From the NCBI GenBank assembly GCA_028554755.1, contig JAPTOF010000033.1:496001-560000 (forward strand): DNA of 64,000 nucleotides, written 5' to 3'. The DNA is from Cordia subcordata. Lineage: Eukaryota; Streptophyta; Magnoliopsida; Boraginales; Cordiaceae. Each line of letters begins with the position of its first letter. Within the stretch, counting starts at the first letter, position 1. Position numbers and translations under genes: made by a program. Below the pieces are notes generated by a model. It was not told the DNA's origin and searched no databases. It saw nothing but the letters and a program-made list of their open reading frames with translations. This document shows, piece by piece, positions 48,281 through 59,063 of this stretch.

Positions 48281-49586
48281 TGTTAGCTAAATATTCTTTA
48301 TTGATTTTGATGATGAAAATATGTATATGCATTATTTGGTTAAACAGCTTCTTGTGAAATGAGATATTATATGAAGCTTGGAAAATATGAAGATGTGCAT
48401 AAAGGATCATTTGAAGAAGAGAAAAGATAAGAAGGCATAAGGAGGATAAGAGAAGACATAAGGGGTACCAGATTTATTTTTTTTTCTTCTTGCTCTTCTT
48501 ATGAAATGCCCATATATTGTATAGACTTGGCTCAAAACATTCTTCCTTATCATTGCAAAATTTTTCTCAAGTCTTGCACTTTTAAAATATGCACAAAAGT
48601 ATTTGAATACACACATTGAGTCAAAATGAGTTTTTGGGGTGTTTTCATTTACAACATGCATTTACATATTTATTCAAAATTACTTGGAGTTGTGAAAATA
48701 CACTTGAGCTTGTTTTTCTAAAAAAATCTGGCTTTACTTCATATTCTGGAGTGGCCGGACCCCCAAGCCGGTCGACCGGCTGACCTGGGTGGTAGCCCGG
48801 CCTAATCAGAAAGTGAAAGTAAAAGCCGGACCCCCTAGCCGGTCGACCGGCTAAGGCGTCCGGCCTAGTCAAAGAAGGAGAAGGGCAAGCCGGACGACCA
48901 AGCCGGTCGACCGGTTGAACGGGGGCTGTAATAAATGCACTAGCCATTTCTTACCGTTCTGGCCGAGATTTTCATCTTCCTTCACCTACCAAATCCCTAA
49001 CCCTCAAATTGCTATATATACACATTCAAATACAAGTTCTGATCAATCAATTGAAGTGTGCAAAAGCTTTTATCATCATTCAATACTTCTTGAGCCATTC
49101 TTGCAATATATTGAGCTTTCAAGAGCTTATTATTTTCTCTTCTTGAGGAAATTTTCAGATCCAATCTCTTTTCATTCTTGAGTATTCACACTTTGAGAGC
49201 TTTATTCATTGTGAGATATATCCATTGTAGCTTGTAAAAGTGTGAGGAAATCCTATAGAGAAAGTTTCTTGGGTTCTTTGAAGTGAGACTTCAAAGAGGT
49301 TGTAAAAATCTTGGTTTGTGCTTCACCAAGTTTTGAAGAAGCATTTTAGTGGAGGTCCTTGAAGTCCTAAGGGGAGATTTCTTGGGCGGTGGACGTAGGC
49401 TTGGCCGAACCACCTAAAAATCGTTTGTCTCTCTTCTCCTTGCTTTTAAATTTCATTCTTATTACCTTGCTTATATAGTGCTTGATATATTGCTTGTTAG
49501 AGTTGTAAATTTTCTGTAAAGTTTAAAAACGAAAATTAGTATTAATATCTTACTTCACCCCCCCTCTTAAGATATTTACACCCACA
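48281..49586 (+). repeat. 3' LTR of the Copia element
   Basis: Pairs with 39921-41225. It preserves the palindromes better: AGCCGGTCGACCGGCT at 48766-48781 and 48837-48852, and a 14/16 match at 48901-48916. The minus-strand open frame at 48645-48947 is a by-product of this GC-rich block. Confidence 0.95.
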
Positions 49587-49591
49587 ATAAG

Positions 49592-51163
49592 AGATTCTGA
49601 ATCTTCCATATTATGCAATTGATTTAAGTCTTCTGATGATTCAGAAAGTTCATCTTCTAATTATGAAGATTGGTCCGAATTAAGAATAATTTTCTTCAAG
49701 GAACCTTTTAATTCCTCATCAATATTTAATTCATTAATCTTTTTCTTCATCCTACACTTATTAGCGTAATGACCAATATTTTCACATCTACAACAGACTG
49801 GTGGTTTCCATTTACCACTCTTTTTCCTTTCTTCCTTTCTCTTCTGTCTTTTTTCTCTCCTCTTAACTATTATCTTTTGATAAGTAGGAGATTTAAAATT
49901 TTCTTTTTTAGATAATGTCCTATTAACTTTACTAGAGAAGGGTATATCAATTCCAAATTGATCTAAAAAATGACCTAATTGTCTTTTTTCTGTTAAATGC
50001 TATTTTTTAATTTGTTCATTTAGTTTAATTTCATTACATAAAGTTAAACCTTCTTGGATACATTTACCAATAATAGTTCCATAACTAAGACTATTATAGT
50101 CTATAGGTGCAACTCCTGATCTTAGAGCTCTTTTCACTCTCTCAACAAATAAATGAGGAAGTCCATTTCTGAATTTAGATTTCCAATAAGGTTGATTCGC
50201 CTCTGGTAATTCCATAATCCGACTAAGAAATACATCCTTATACCACCTAAATGAGGTTAAAGTTGGACACTTGAGATTTTGCAAAAGTGACCTAATATTT
50301 TCAACATTAGTGGTAAATCTACCTGTGAAATGTTCACATATATTTATTGTAAGAGTATAAACCGCATCTCCTTAGGATCGCCCTTCTTCCTGTTTCACTG
50401 CACTAAGAATGGCATTTCTACCTGTATCATTTAAATAATTATCCCACCATCCTTTTAATTGACCAGTGAAACCTGCTATTATCGTTAAAGCAATAGTCTT
50501 GTCACTATTTCCATTTTGTTTACATATTGTAGAATACATTAACATTCTATGTATAGTATTATATATCTGTTGATCAGTCATCCCATCTATATTCCATTCA
50601 TATATAGTCTTACCATTATAGTAAAATTGATCTTGGGATGGCTCTTCTAGTAAAATATCCTAAGGACTAGCTCTTGGATAATAAAATTTTTGACCTACAA
50701 GCTTAGATGCAAACTTATTATTATAAATCCTCAATTTATTTAATTTATTTTCTATAATTTCCTTATGCTTTTCCCTATTCATTAGATCTGGGACATCTTT
50801 TTCTGTTATAACATTTATTTTTAAGTATTTTAATTTATCATCTAATATTTTTGTAAACTCATTTATTGGTTCCATAATAAAATCATTAATTTCAGGTGGA
50901 GGTTGAATAGGATTTGCCTTAATTCTTTCCTCACTTCGATTAGAATTATCTTCTTTTTTATTACTAATTTGTTTTTTCAAATTTTCTATTTCCATAAATA
51001 TTTTTAATAACCTATTATTTAGGTATATTAATTGATCACCTATTGAAACCAAATAAAGATTTGCAAAATTATTTTGCTTAACTACGTCATTAATTTGTTT
51101 TGTAGTAACTTGCAAGATTTCATTTTCCTGCATATTCATAAATGCATTAGCATATAATTTCAT
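49592..51163 (-). pseudogene. Piece B: coat-protein ORF
   Basis: The ORF opens at 51163 (MKLYANAFMNMQENE) with a coiled-coil segment, then reaches GQLKGWWDNYLND (about 50430) and FRWYKDVFLSRIMELP (about 50230). It ends with a basic region and a zinc knuckle CX2CX4HX4C at 49754-49795. Stops lie near 50658, 50372 and 50000. The Copia element sits in the acidic tail downstream of the knuckle and separates this part from the protease. A zinc knuckle in the coat protein is a general pararetrovirus feature. Confidence 0.75.
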
Positions 51164-51531
51164 TTTTTTCTTTTTCTATTAGAATAGGCTAAGTAGTAGG
51201 AGGAAAAACTGACTCTACTATCTCACCATTTTTTAATGCCCAAGATCTTTCTAAAACATTAATATAATGTCTTAGATAATTATCTAAAAACTAAGGAATA
51301 AAATCTCGAATCTTTAGATAATTATCTAAAAACCAAGGAATAAAATCTCTAATCTTGTTGATTTCTTGCAATTGTCCATAAAATTGATCTTGTAAAAATT
51401 TTCTTTCTTCTGGAGGGAAATTTTTAAAAACCACTCCCTAAAAGGCTTAAATATTGGCCTATTAAATTCAGCTTGAATTTCTTTCCTGGCTGAACTACCA
51501 GGACTAAATTCTATTTTTTCACTATCCATTA
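51164..51531 (-). pseudogene. Piece B: second viral ORF, frameshifted
   Basis: It starts at ATG 51529-51531, overlapping the TAA of the previous ORF. One T fewer than in piece A in the run near 51420 shifts the frame. A tandem duplication of about 38 bp (GATAATTATCTAAAAAC twice, 51283-51350) adds a second break. Function unknown. Confidence 0.65.
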
Positions 51532-52009
51532 AATAGGAAAGTTTAATTCTGACTCAGTTATTTCTGGTTCTCTAGTGTTATAAACACCTTTAAAAATATT
51601 ATCCTCAATTATTTTTATTCCTTGAACCCTATTATTTAAGGTTTCTTCACCCGATTCCTTATCTTCTCTGGTATAAGATGTAGCCGCACTCTCTGATATC
51701 TCTACCCTATAATCTATGAGAGAAATATAAGACTGAGTAGACACTGATCTAGGTATTCTAGACATTCCTAAAGGTACTGATCCAGTACTTTTCCTGTGGA
51801 ATTATATCTAAACACTCCCTGTGGGTATTTGTATGGCATCCATTAACTCTTCATTTATTAATTGGCTGTGCAGGTACAATATTTTCTGCCAACCAGGTTT
51901 CTGGAAAAGTTATCTCATCCCATTTAATAGATCTCCTAGTTGTTATTCTAGATCTATTAAAATTAGTTTAAAAAATTATTGTTTCATTTTGATTAGTATT
52001 CATAATCCT
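51529..52009 (-). pseudogene. Piece B: C-terminal part of the movement-protein ORF
   Basis: Frame ending at 51529 with YRVEISESAATSYTRED and NNRVQGIKIIEDNIF, matching piece A. It begins at about 52009, where piece C starts in the opposite direction, so this is the head-to-head junction. Confidence 0.55.
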
Positions 52010-52546
52010 ACATTTAGGATTCAATGTATACAAAGGTTTGAAACCACCAGTCTATTATAGGTGTGGAAAAATTGGTCATTACGCTAATAAGTGTAGGATG
52101 AAGAAAAAGATTAATGAATTAAATATTTATGAGGAATTAAAGATTCCTTAAAGAAAATTATTCTTAATTCGGACCAATCTTCAGAATTAGAAGATGAACT
52201 TTCTGAATCATTAGAAGACTTGCATCAATTGCATAATATGGAAGATTCAGAATCTCTTATATCATCAGAGAGTGAGAGTGAACATAATAAAGGTTGTATT
52301 ACCTGCATTAATAAATTACAGAATGATGAAGAAGAGAATTATTATAAAATTCTCTCACAATTCCAAGAATTTCAATTAAATGTGTTAACTAATGACAACA
52401 TAATTGAGTTGTTAAAAATAATTAAGGACTCAGAAATGAGAGAGAAAATATTAGAGTCTTTAAGCGAGTCTAGTATAGATGAGTCTAGTCATAGGAAGGA
52501 ACAGATAGTTGTTCAGGATAAGGATTATGTTCCTTATACTCTTTAA
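52010..52546 (+). pseudogene. Piece C: C-terminal coat protein with altered zinc knuckle
   Basis: The knuckle lies at 52053-52094, but its first Cys codon reads TAT (Tyr), so YX2CX4HX4C. An acidic tail follows (SESESEHNK), then a stop at 52544-52546. It starts abruptly at the junction with piece B. Confidence 0.7.
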
Positions 52547-53219
52547 GGAAGTTAGGAAAAGGATAGAAGAAAAACAAAATATATATTCTTCTACCACAAT
52601 ACAGGATCTTCAAATTGAAGTTAATAATTTGAAAAAAGAGATTAAGATAGGGATTCTGACACAAAGATTAGCTAAGGTTGAGCAAAATAATAAAGGAAAA
52701 GAGATAATTCAAACTAATGATGAAATTGAACCATTTTTAGGGAAGATGGAATTAATTACATCTCAAAAATGGTTAGTTAGGATTACTCTCTTAATACAAG
52801 GAGAATTTAAACAGGAATTGATTGCTTTAATTGATAGTGGAGCAGATTTGAATTGTATACAGGAAGGATTAATTCTAACAAAATATTTTGAAAAAAACAC
52901 ACATTCATTAAGTTCGGCTAGTGGTGATAAAATACAAATCTTATACAAATTATCCCAGGCATATATATGTAAGGATAGAGTCTGTATACCAACTAGTTTT
53001 GTTTTGGTTAGGAATATAACTAATCAAATTATTTTAGGTACTCTTTTCCTTCAGAAATTATTTCCTATAAAGGAAATTACTACTAAAGGAATCATAGGTA
53101 GTTATGAGGGAAAAATAATTTCTTTTGAATTTTTAAGAGACTCAATTACTAGGGTACTTAATCAAATAGAAAATTTATTAAAAGCTAAAGAAAATCAATT
53201 AAATTTTCTAAAGCAATAA
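52509..53219 (+). pseudogene. Piece C: coiled-coil linker and aspartic protease
   Basis: Coiled-coil heptads (LQIEVNNLKKEIK) are followed by the protease motif LIDSGADLNC at about 52827-52856 and KGIIGSYEGKI. Open for about 236 codons. It is the best-preserved protease copy here. Confidence 0.78.
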
Positions 53220-54660
53220 ATTTCAACTTTAACCATAAAAGAAAGACTGGAAAATCCAAAACTTCAGGATAAGATAAAATTGATAATAAATCAATTCTCT
53301 ATGGAAATATGTAGTGACCACCTAATGCTTTTTGGAATAGGAAGAAATATATTGTATATTTGCCATATATAGATGATTTTGATGAAAGAAATATTCCCAC
53401 TAAGGCTAGACCTTGCCAGATAAATAAGGAATATCTAGAATTATATAAAAAAGAAATTTCTAGTTTACTTGATAAAGGATTAATAAGAAAATCTTATTCC
53501 TAATGGAGTTGTATTGGATTTTATGTTAATAAACTTGCGGAACAAGAGGGAGGAGTCCCTAGATTAGTTATTAATTATAAACCTCTCAATAAGGTGTTAA
53601 AATGGATTAGATACCCTATTCCTAATAAGAAGGATTTAATTGATAGGGTTCATAATGCTTGTGTATTTTCAAAATTTGATATGAAATCTGGATACTATCA
53701 AATACATGTAGTTGAAGAGGATAGATATAAGACTGCATTTACGGTGCCAATAGGACACTATGACTGGAATGTTATGCCGTATGGATTAAAAAAGGCTCCA
53801 TCTAAATTCCAGAATATTATGAATGATATTTTCATTCCATGTAGTGAATTTATTATTGTTTATATTGATGATGTCTTGGTATTTTCCAAAGACATAGAAA
53901 CCCATTTTAAGCATTTAGATATGTTTAAAAAATTAATAATTCAAAATGGGCTTGTCGTTTCGAAACAACAATGCAAATATTTCAGACTAAAATTAGGTTT
54001 TTAGGTCACAATATTGAAGATGGGAAAATAATTCCAATTAATAGGAGTACAGAATTTGCTTCTAAGTTTCCGGATATAATTTTGGATAAAACTCAATTAC
54101 AAAGATTTTTCGGAAGTTTAAATGATATTTCTCCTTATTATAAAAATCTTGCCGCAGATACTACAATTTTGTATGATAGATTAAAAAAATCTCCAGTCCC
54201 ATGGACTGATAGTCATACTGAGGCAGTGAGAACTATAAAAAAGAAGATAATAAAATTGCCTTGTTTAATGTTGGTGAATCCCACATGGGAAAAGGTTATT
54301 GAGACAGATACTTCTAATATTGGTTTTGGTGGTGTTTTGAAACATGTTCACCTCATTTCTAAACAAGAATATCTTGTTAGATTTCACTCAGGAAAATAGA
54401 GTGCGAGTCAGCAAAATTATGCTACTATTGCAAAAGAAATTTTGACAATAGTTAAATGTGTTTTAAAATTTCAGGATGATTTATTTAATCAAAAGTTTTT
54501 AATAAAAACTGATTGTCAAGCTGCAAAATATATGTTTGATAAGGATTTTAAATATGATGTTTCAAAACAAATGTTTGCTAGGTGGCAGACACATTTAGCC
54601 CCATTTATTTTGAAATTAAATATATCAAGGGGGAGAATAATACTTTTCCTGATTTTCTTA
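53220..54660 (+). pseudogene. Piece C: reverse transcriptase and RNase H
   Basis: RT with VINYKPLNKVLKWIRYP, FDMKSGYYQIHV and catalytic YIDD at 53861-53872, then RNase H (ETDTSN, KTDCQAAKYMFDKD). Breaks: a deletion or shift near 53330, TAA at 53501-53503 (same codon as in piece B), a shift near 53975-54002 and TAG at 54397-54399. No integrase follows. Confidence 0.8.
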
Positions 54661-54827
54661 TTTGTGAATATTTGTAGGATGCAACCCTCTAATAGGGGAA
54701 AAGAAAGAGGAAGAGGTAGGGGAAAATATGTCCCAAACTACCATTATGTTAATAAAGCAGTTTCTTTGGCCGTTGAGGAGGCAGAACACCGAAGAAATAG
54801 ACTTTGGGCACAAAAGTTGGATATCAA

Positions 54828-54828
<1 letters not shown>
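54661..54828 (+). pseudogene. Piece C: start of the last viral ORF, cut off by a TA repeat
   Basis: It begins MQPSNRGKERGRGRGKY and stays in frame through AEHRRNRLWAQKLDIN. It then runs into (TA)n at about 54829, where piece B continues for another 240 codons. The right edge of the viral locus is here. Confidence 0.7.

Positions 54829-54881
<53 letters not shown>
54829..54881. repeat. (TA)n microsatellite at the right edge of the viral locus
   Basis: An almost pure TA run that joins the end of piece C to MITE copy 2. Endogenous pararetroviruses are known to be joined to TA-rich simple repeats in other plants. Confidence 0.95.
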
Positions 54882-54884
<3 letters not shown>

Positions 54885-55111
54885 CCTGTTTGAATTGGAA
54901 TTTTTTAAGAAAAAAAGTACTTTTTTTTCTTGAAAAAGTTACATTAAATTTGCAATAACTATTTGATTTAGCTTCCAAAAAAGTTAAAACTCTAAAAAAA
55001 ACTCAAATACAACTTTTTTTAGAAGTCAGAATTTTTAGCTTTTTAAAAAATAACTATTTTTCAAAAACTATTAAAAAAATACTTTTAAAAAAAGCCAATC
55101 CAAACGAGCTC
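54882..55111. mobile_element. MITE family 1, second copy
   Basis: 230 bp, left end GGGCCTGTTTGAATTGGA, inverted right end GAGCTCGTTTGGATTGGC. ATA is on both sides, as at the copy in HUB1 intron 11. It was inserted at the end of the TA repeat. Confidence 0.78.
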
Positions 55112-55422
55112 ATAGCTTTTATACTTCGTGTATGTCTTATGTGCCAAGGTTCTTGAGATTAATTCTCATTATGCATGTATTTGATCGAAATGACTCCTTA
55201 AAATATATATACATATAGGAAAAGTTCATAATCCTTGATCTAGTGTGAACAGTGATCTCTTTTCGTTCTATAAGCTGCTTAATTATCTTATTCTTCAGTT
55301 TTCCTTTTCTTTTGGACAAAGTAAAGGATCGTTTAATTCAGCCAAAAAAAAGAAAGAAAGAAAAGTAATAGATTGTATAGTTAATTTGCTTGATAATATT
55401 ATTTCTCCACCGTAAGCTAAAA
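55112..55422. other. Spacer, nothing recognised
   Basis: AT-rich sequence of about 310 bp between MITE copy 2 and a Helitron-like 5' end. I see no gene. Confidence 0.4.
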
Positions 55423-56593
55423 TCTGTATTATAGTATAAAATAGACCCTATTAAATGCCATGTTGTCACGTGTCGCTATTACTTTGTTGCCACGTGTTTA
55501 CTGCTTATTAATAATGTTAAAAAAATGCATAGCTGTCCTTTTTTTTAAAAAAAAATTCCCATAAATGGCCTTCGTTTTCTAGAAATTTTTTATTATTATA
55601 TTTGATTTTTTAATTTAATTCCTTTATAATTGCAAAAATCTTTAACTCTTTCAATTTTCAAAATTGTAAATATATATGGACATTACAGATCTGTTGCCTA
55701 CAACTAAATCATTTAGTTGTTGTTCAATTCGATTTTTCCCTTTCCGTGCACTAACAAATCTTTCCTTTTTCTTCTCCATATATTTACACTTAATCATTAG
55801 ATTAAAATCAAGGTTAAATCATTATTTTAGTGTCATATTTCAGCTTATACATTCCAATCTCACGCATGGTAAAGTACATTAGCTTCCCTTTTGTTTTAGA
55901 TACTCGCAATTCGATCAATTTCTTTTATATCACCACAATTTCTCCGTAATTCCAAATTGTAATGTCTTGCAAATTTCAAAATTGTGCATATAGAAGATAA
56001 TCACATGTATATTGTCAATTTTTATCATATCCTTTTCAATTTACACACTAATCTGATAAAAATTGACAATATACATGTGATTATCTAAGAAAATGGAGGC
56101 AAGCTTTTCTTCCATTTTAAGAAGAATATGTAAAAATAAAAGATTTTTCAAAATCCTTTTCTAATCTATAATTTAATTTTAGACCTCAAACGTAATTTTG
56201 TCAATTGACAAATATATATGAGCTTGACTACTTAAAATGTCATCATGTATATTGCAATCCAATTATTATATGGTATGTAAAGCATAGTAACATCATTAAT
56301 CTCTATTTGTTTTGGTAAAATATAGCAAGTTATTGTAAGTCAATGGAAAAGTTGGTTTTAATACTGTTCAGCTATTTTTAGCAATAGGTTTTTCTATTAT
56401 ATGATTGCAAATCTTTTTATTAGGTAGGTCTAATTTTTTTTTCCTCAATACAATGTTATATTATTAACCGTATGTGTATTATTTTTAATAAATTAGTTCA
56501 TATAATTTGTTTGAAACATTTAGATAGATAAAAAATTAAATCTTTCAACCTACACATGGCACATCCTGTACAATCGCACAGATGACATACTAG
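55423..56593 (+). mobile_element. Possible Helitron-like element on the plus strand
   Basis: Starts TCTGTATTATAGTATAAAATAG after A and ends CACAGATGACATACTAG before T, with a weak stem (CTGT...ACAG) just inside the end. This agrees with A-TC...CTAG-T Helitron rules, but the hairpin is poor. It contains the perfect inverted repeat at 55995-56086. No coding capacity. Confidence 0.4.
55995..56086. repeat. Perfect 33-bp inverted repeat with a 26-base loop
   Basis: Arm 55995-56027 (AGATAATCACATGTATATTG...) and arm 56054-56086 are exact reverse complements. Either strand's RNA would form a long hairpin. Confidence 0.95.
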
Positions 56594-57379
56594 TATATAT
56601 ATACACCCAGGCTAATTTATCAAAATAAGAGCGTGGAGGCATTTGACAACCATATTAATTATCTTTCTTTTCTCTTATTGCATTATTGAAAATTCATTCA
56701 TCTAATTAAAATAATATTGGTTTTTCAATTATTTGCTTAAACTAAAGTATATATAACTAAAAGTGCGTAGTTTATATATGTACTTGTGTATACTATCTCA
56801 TACTTTCTTTTATTTAGAAAAATTATAATTAGATAAGTTTGAATAGATCATCGCTCTTAAAAGTTAGATAAGATCAAATTATTTCAAAAATTGATTAAAT
56901 AACTGTTATGGAAATTTTAATATATATATATATAGCAAAAATTAGGCTAAGTTTGAATAGGTTATCGCTGTTCAAAATTACGTGAGATTAAATTATTTCA
57001 AAGTTGATAAAAAACACTATAAATGTTTAGCTTATTTTAGAGGATGTACTTGTATAACAATTAGATAAGTTGAAATTATTTCAAGGTTGATAAGAAATCA
57101 ACACATTATGTTTTTTTTTAGTTTGGATATATTGATGGAAGAAAAAGGATTGCTAATACAATGTTCCAAATTTGGATTGGAGAAGGATTTACAAGACCCC
57201 TATATATCTCTACAAATCCCCTTGTCCTCTCTTTATAGGTTGTTGATTGAATTCCTTGTACTACTATATAAAAAACTGCTTTGTAATTACACATTGAATA
57301 TAACACTCTTTCATGACATACAGAGCCTAGAAACACGTCTCTTACCTCGCTTCCGCTTTTCTTTTCTCGAAATGCCCAC
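56594..57379. other. Spacer with a possible LTR relic
   Basis: 57115-57375 has the look of an LTR end: ACTATATAAAAAACTG, a leader-like stretch and pyrimidine-rich text. No partner LTR, PBS or TSD is visible, so this is weak. No gene otherwise. Confidence 0.3.
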
Positions 57380-58746
57380 CCAAACTTCTATTAAATTTTG
57401 CGAGATTATTAATTTAATCACAAACACTGAATTAATTAATCAGCGAGTCCATTAATTCAACTTTTGACATGGTCCTTGTTCATCAAATATGTTTTATATA
57501 TATTATGGAGATGGTCCTTATTCATCATATCATATCACACGTATATATATAAAAACCTTTAGGATGCTTCCTCCATGCCGACCTCTATAAAGAGACGAAG
57601 AATCATTGAAATGTAACGGCGTGAAAATAGAAGAAAACTTCTCTATCATTTATATATAAAGATTTTGTTTCTAGAGCAATATATTATCTAGCAACAAGTA
57701 GCTATCAGAAATTTAGACCCGTGTTATCATTTTCAAAGAAATCATATTCAAATGAGAAAGGAAAAAAAAAAAAAAAAAGTTGAGACTTCCTTGGATAATT
57801 GTTGTTTGTCAGATTTTAACTAAAATTTTTAGTCCAATCAAAACTATAGACAAGTAAAAGTTTAACGAGTTTAAAAGAATCTACAAGAATGTATTTGTGA
57901 ATCCACATAACAAAATATTTTGTTCTTATTTCTGAACCACATTAAAAACTTCACGTTTTATGTATTTAAAATTTGAGATTTTATCAAAATTCTCAAACGG
58001 AAGGTAATTTTGTAATCAGTGTTACACAAAGATTGCAAACTTGTGTCGATCTATATCTTATATATATATAGAGAGAGAGAATTGCTTCTGCCAACTGCTA
58101 CCTATGACCTTGTTACCGTCATGTTTGATGCCATTCTTAATTTAATGCAGACCATGCCATACAGGTCAAAAGGAATTTAATTTCTATTATGCACAAGGTA
58201 ATCTTAATCACGAAATCTACTTAAATCTTATTTCATAAACAGAGAGATTAAGTGAGATATATCTGTCAATCAATTCTTTCCATATCAATCTGGTCACAAG
58301 TCTACGGCCAACCCCGCCCCCCCCCCCCCAATCTAGCATGTGGGACCACTATAGAAGTTGATTGCGATTTACACTTGGAAATTGAAATATTAAGACAACT
58401 TGTTAGGTATTCCTTAGTTAGTCCACTCATAAATGTTAATATTAATATTGGATAAAAAATGTATTGCACGTGAATAGATAAGGTTAGGCTCAAATTTAAG
58501 TCCAAACTATTAGGAAATACTTTTTCAAGGGTGAGATCTTACGTTTAAATCTATGAAGCTAGAGGCGGAGATTGATTGACGTAAGGGATAAAACAAACAC
58601 TCCCATTCATCGAAAGAAATGTAGATAGTATTGTAGAACAGATTGTCATTATTTTTGGTAAAGTATAAAGATTCATAATGCAGACACATTAAATCTAATA
58701 AAGAGAGTCAATAAGTAAATTTCGTACGTATGTTCACTCACGTCAA
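57380..58746. repeat. Left flank of the dioxygenase duplication (copy 2)
   Basis: Collinear with 23640-25075, lacking the long TA/TG repeat. It ends at TTCACTCACGTCAA, where the sequence jumps to dioxygenase exon 2 text. About 3.3 kb that separates the two points in copy 1 (25075-28383, including the promoter and exon 1) is missing. Confidence 0.85.
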
Positions 58747-58793
58747 TTGGTTCGAAATTCATACGGATGATAAGTGCTTCTTGGCCATACTTA

Positions 58794-59063
58794 TACTTTG
58801 TTTGTTATAGTTTTATTTTAATATATTTATTCTATTAAAATAGAGAAAAATATTATAAGATTTAAGACATTTTATTATAGATCCTTTAAAAAATTTAAAA
58901 CAAATCATACTTTTATCTTATAAGAAATAAACAATCCATCCTATCTTATTTTTTAAGACTATAGAATGTATGGTGTATGTGATAAGATATCTTAAATCTT
59001 ATAAGATATATCCAAATTTCAATAAAATAAACATTTTAAAATAAAATTATTACAAACACACTA
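58794..59063. mobile_element. About 270-bp TIR element inside pseudogene exon 2
   Basis: Left TACTTTGTTTGTTATAGTT and inverted right GTAGTGTGTTTGTAATAATT share TTTTATTTTAA further in. It interrupts the exon at ATACTTA versus ATCATAACC. TSD is probably TA or a TNA triplet. Non-coding. Confidence 0.65.

Larger units (their letters stand above)
39921..49586 (+). mobile_element. Ty1/Copia LTR retrotransposon, Sirevirus/Maximus-like, 9.67 kb
   Basis: A complete element with TSD ATAAG at 39916-39920 and 49587-49591. Two LTRs of about 1305 bp start TGTTAG and end CACA. Order: LTR, primer-binding site, gag, protease/integrase/RT/RNase H, extra ORF, polypurine tract, LTR. Integrase before RT makes it Ty1/Copia. 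Long LTRs, an extra 3' ORF, and repeated AAAGGGGGAG-type tracts before the 3' LTR (48018, 48220, 48268) point to the Sirevirus lineage. By eye I count roughly 25-30 LTR differences, many of them CpG transitions, so insertion was fairly recent. Gag and pol carry stops and shifts, so it is not autonomous. Confidence 0.93.

Noticed and set aside
48645..48947. 100-codon minus-strand frame in the 3' LTR
   Set aside because: It follows from the GC-rich palindromic block and is antisense to the LTR; no independent support.
33768..54828. Ty3/gypsy retrotransposon as the identity of pieces A-C
   Set aside because: No integrase after RNase H, small overlapping ORFs before the coat protein, and a TATA/poly(A) intergenic module all fit a caulimovirid better.
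57087..57455. 122-codon plus-strand frame as a gene
   Set aside because: The text looks like an LTR or promoter relic (TATA box, leader) and has no protein features.
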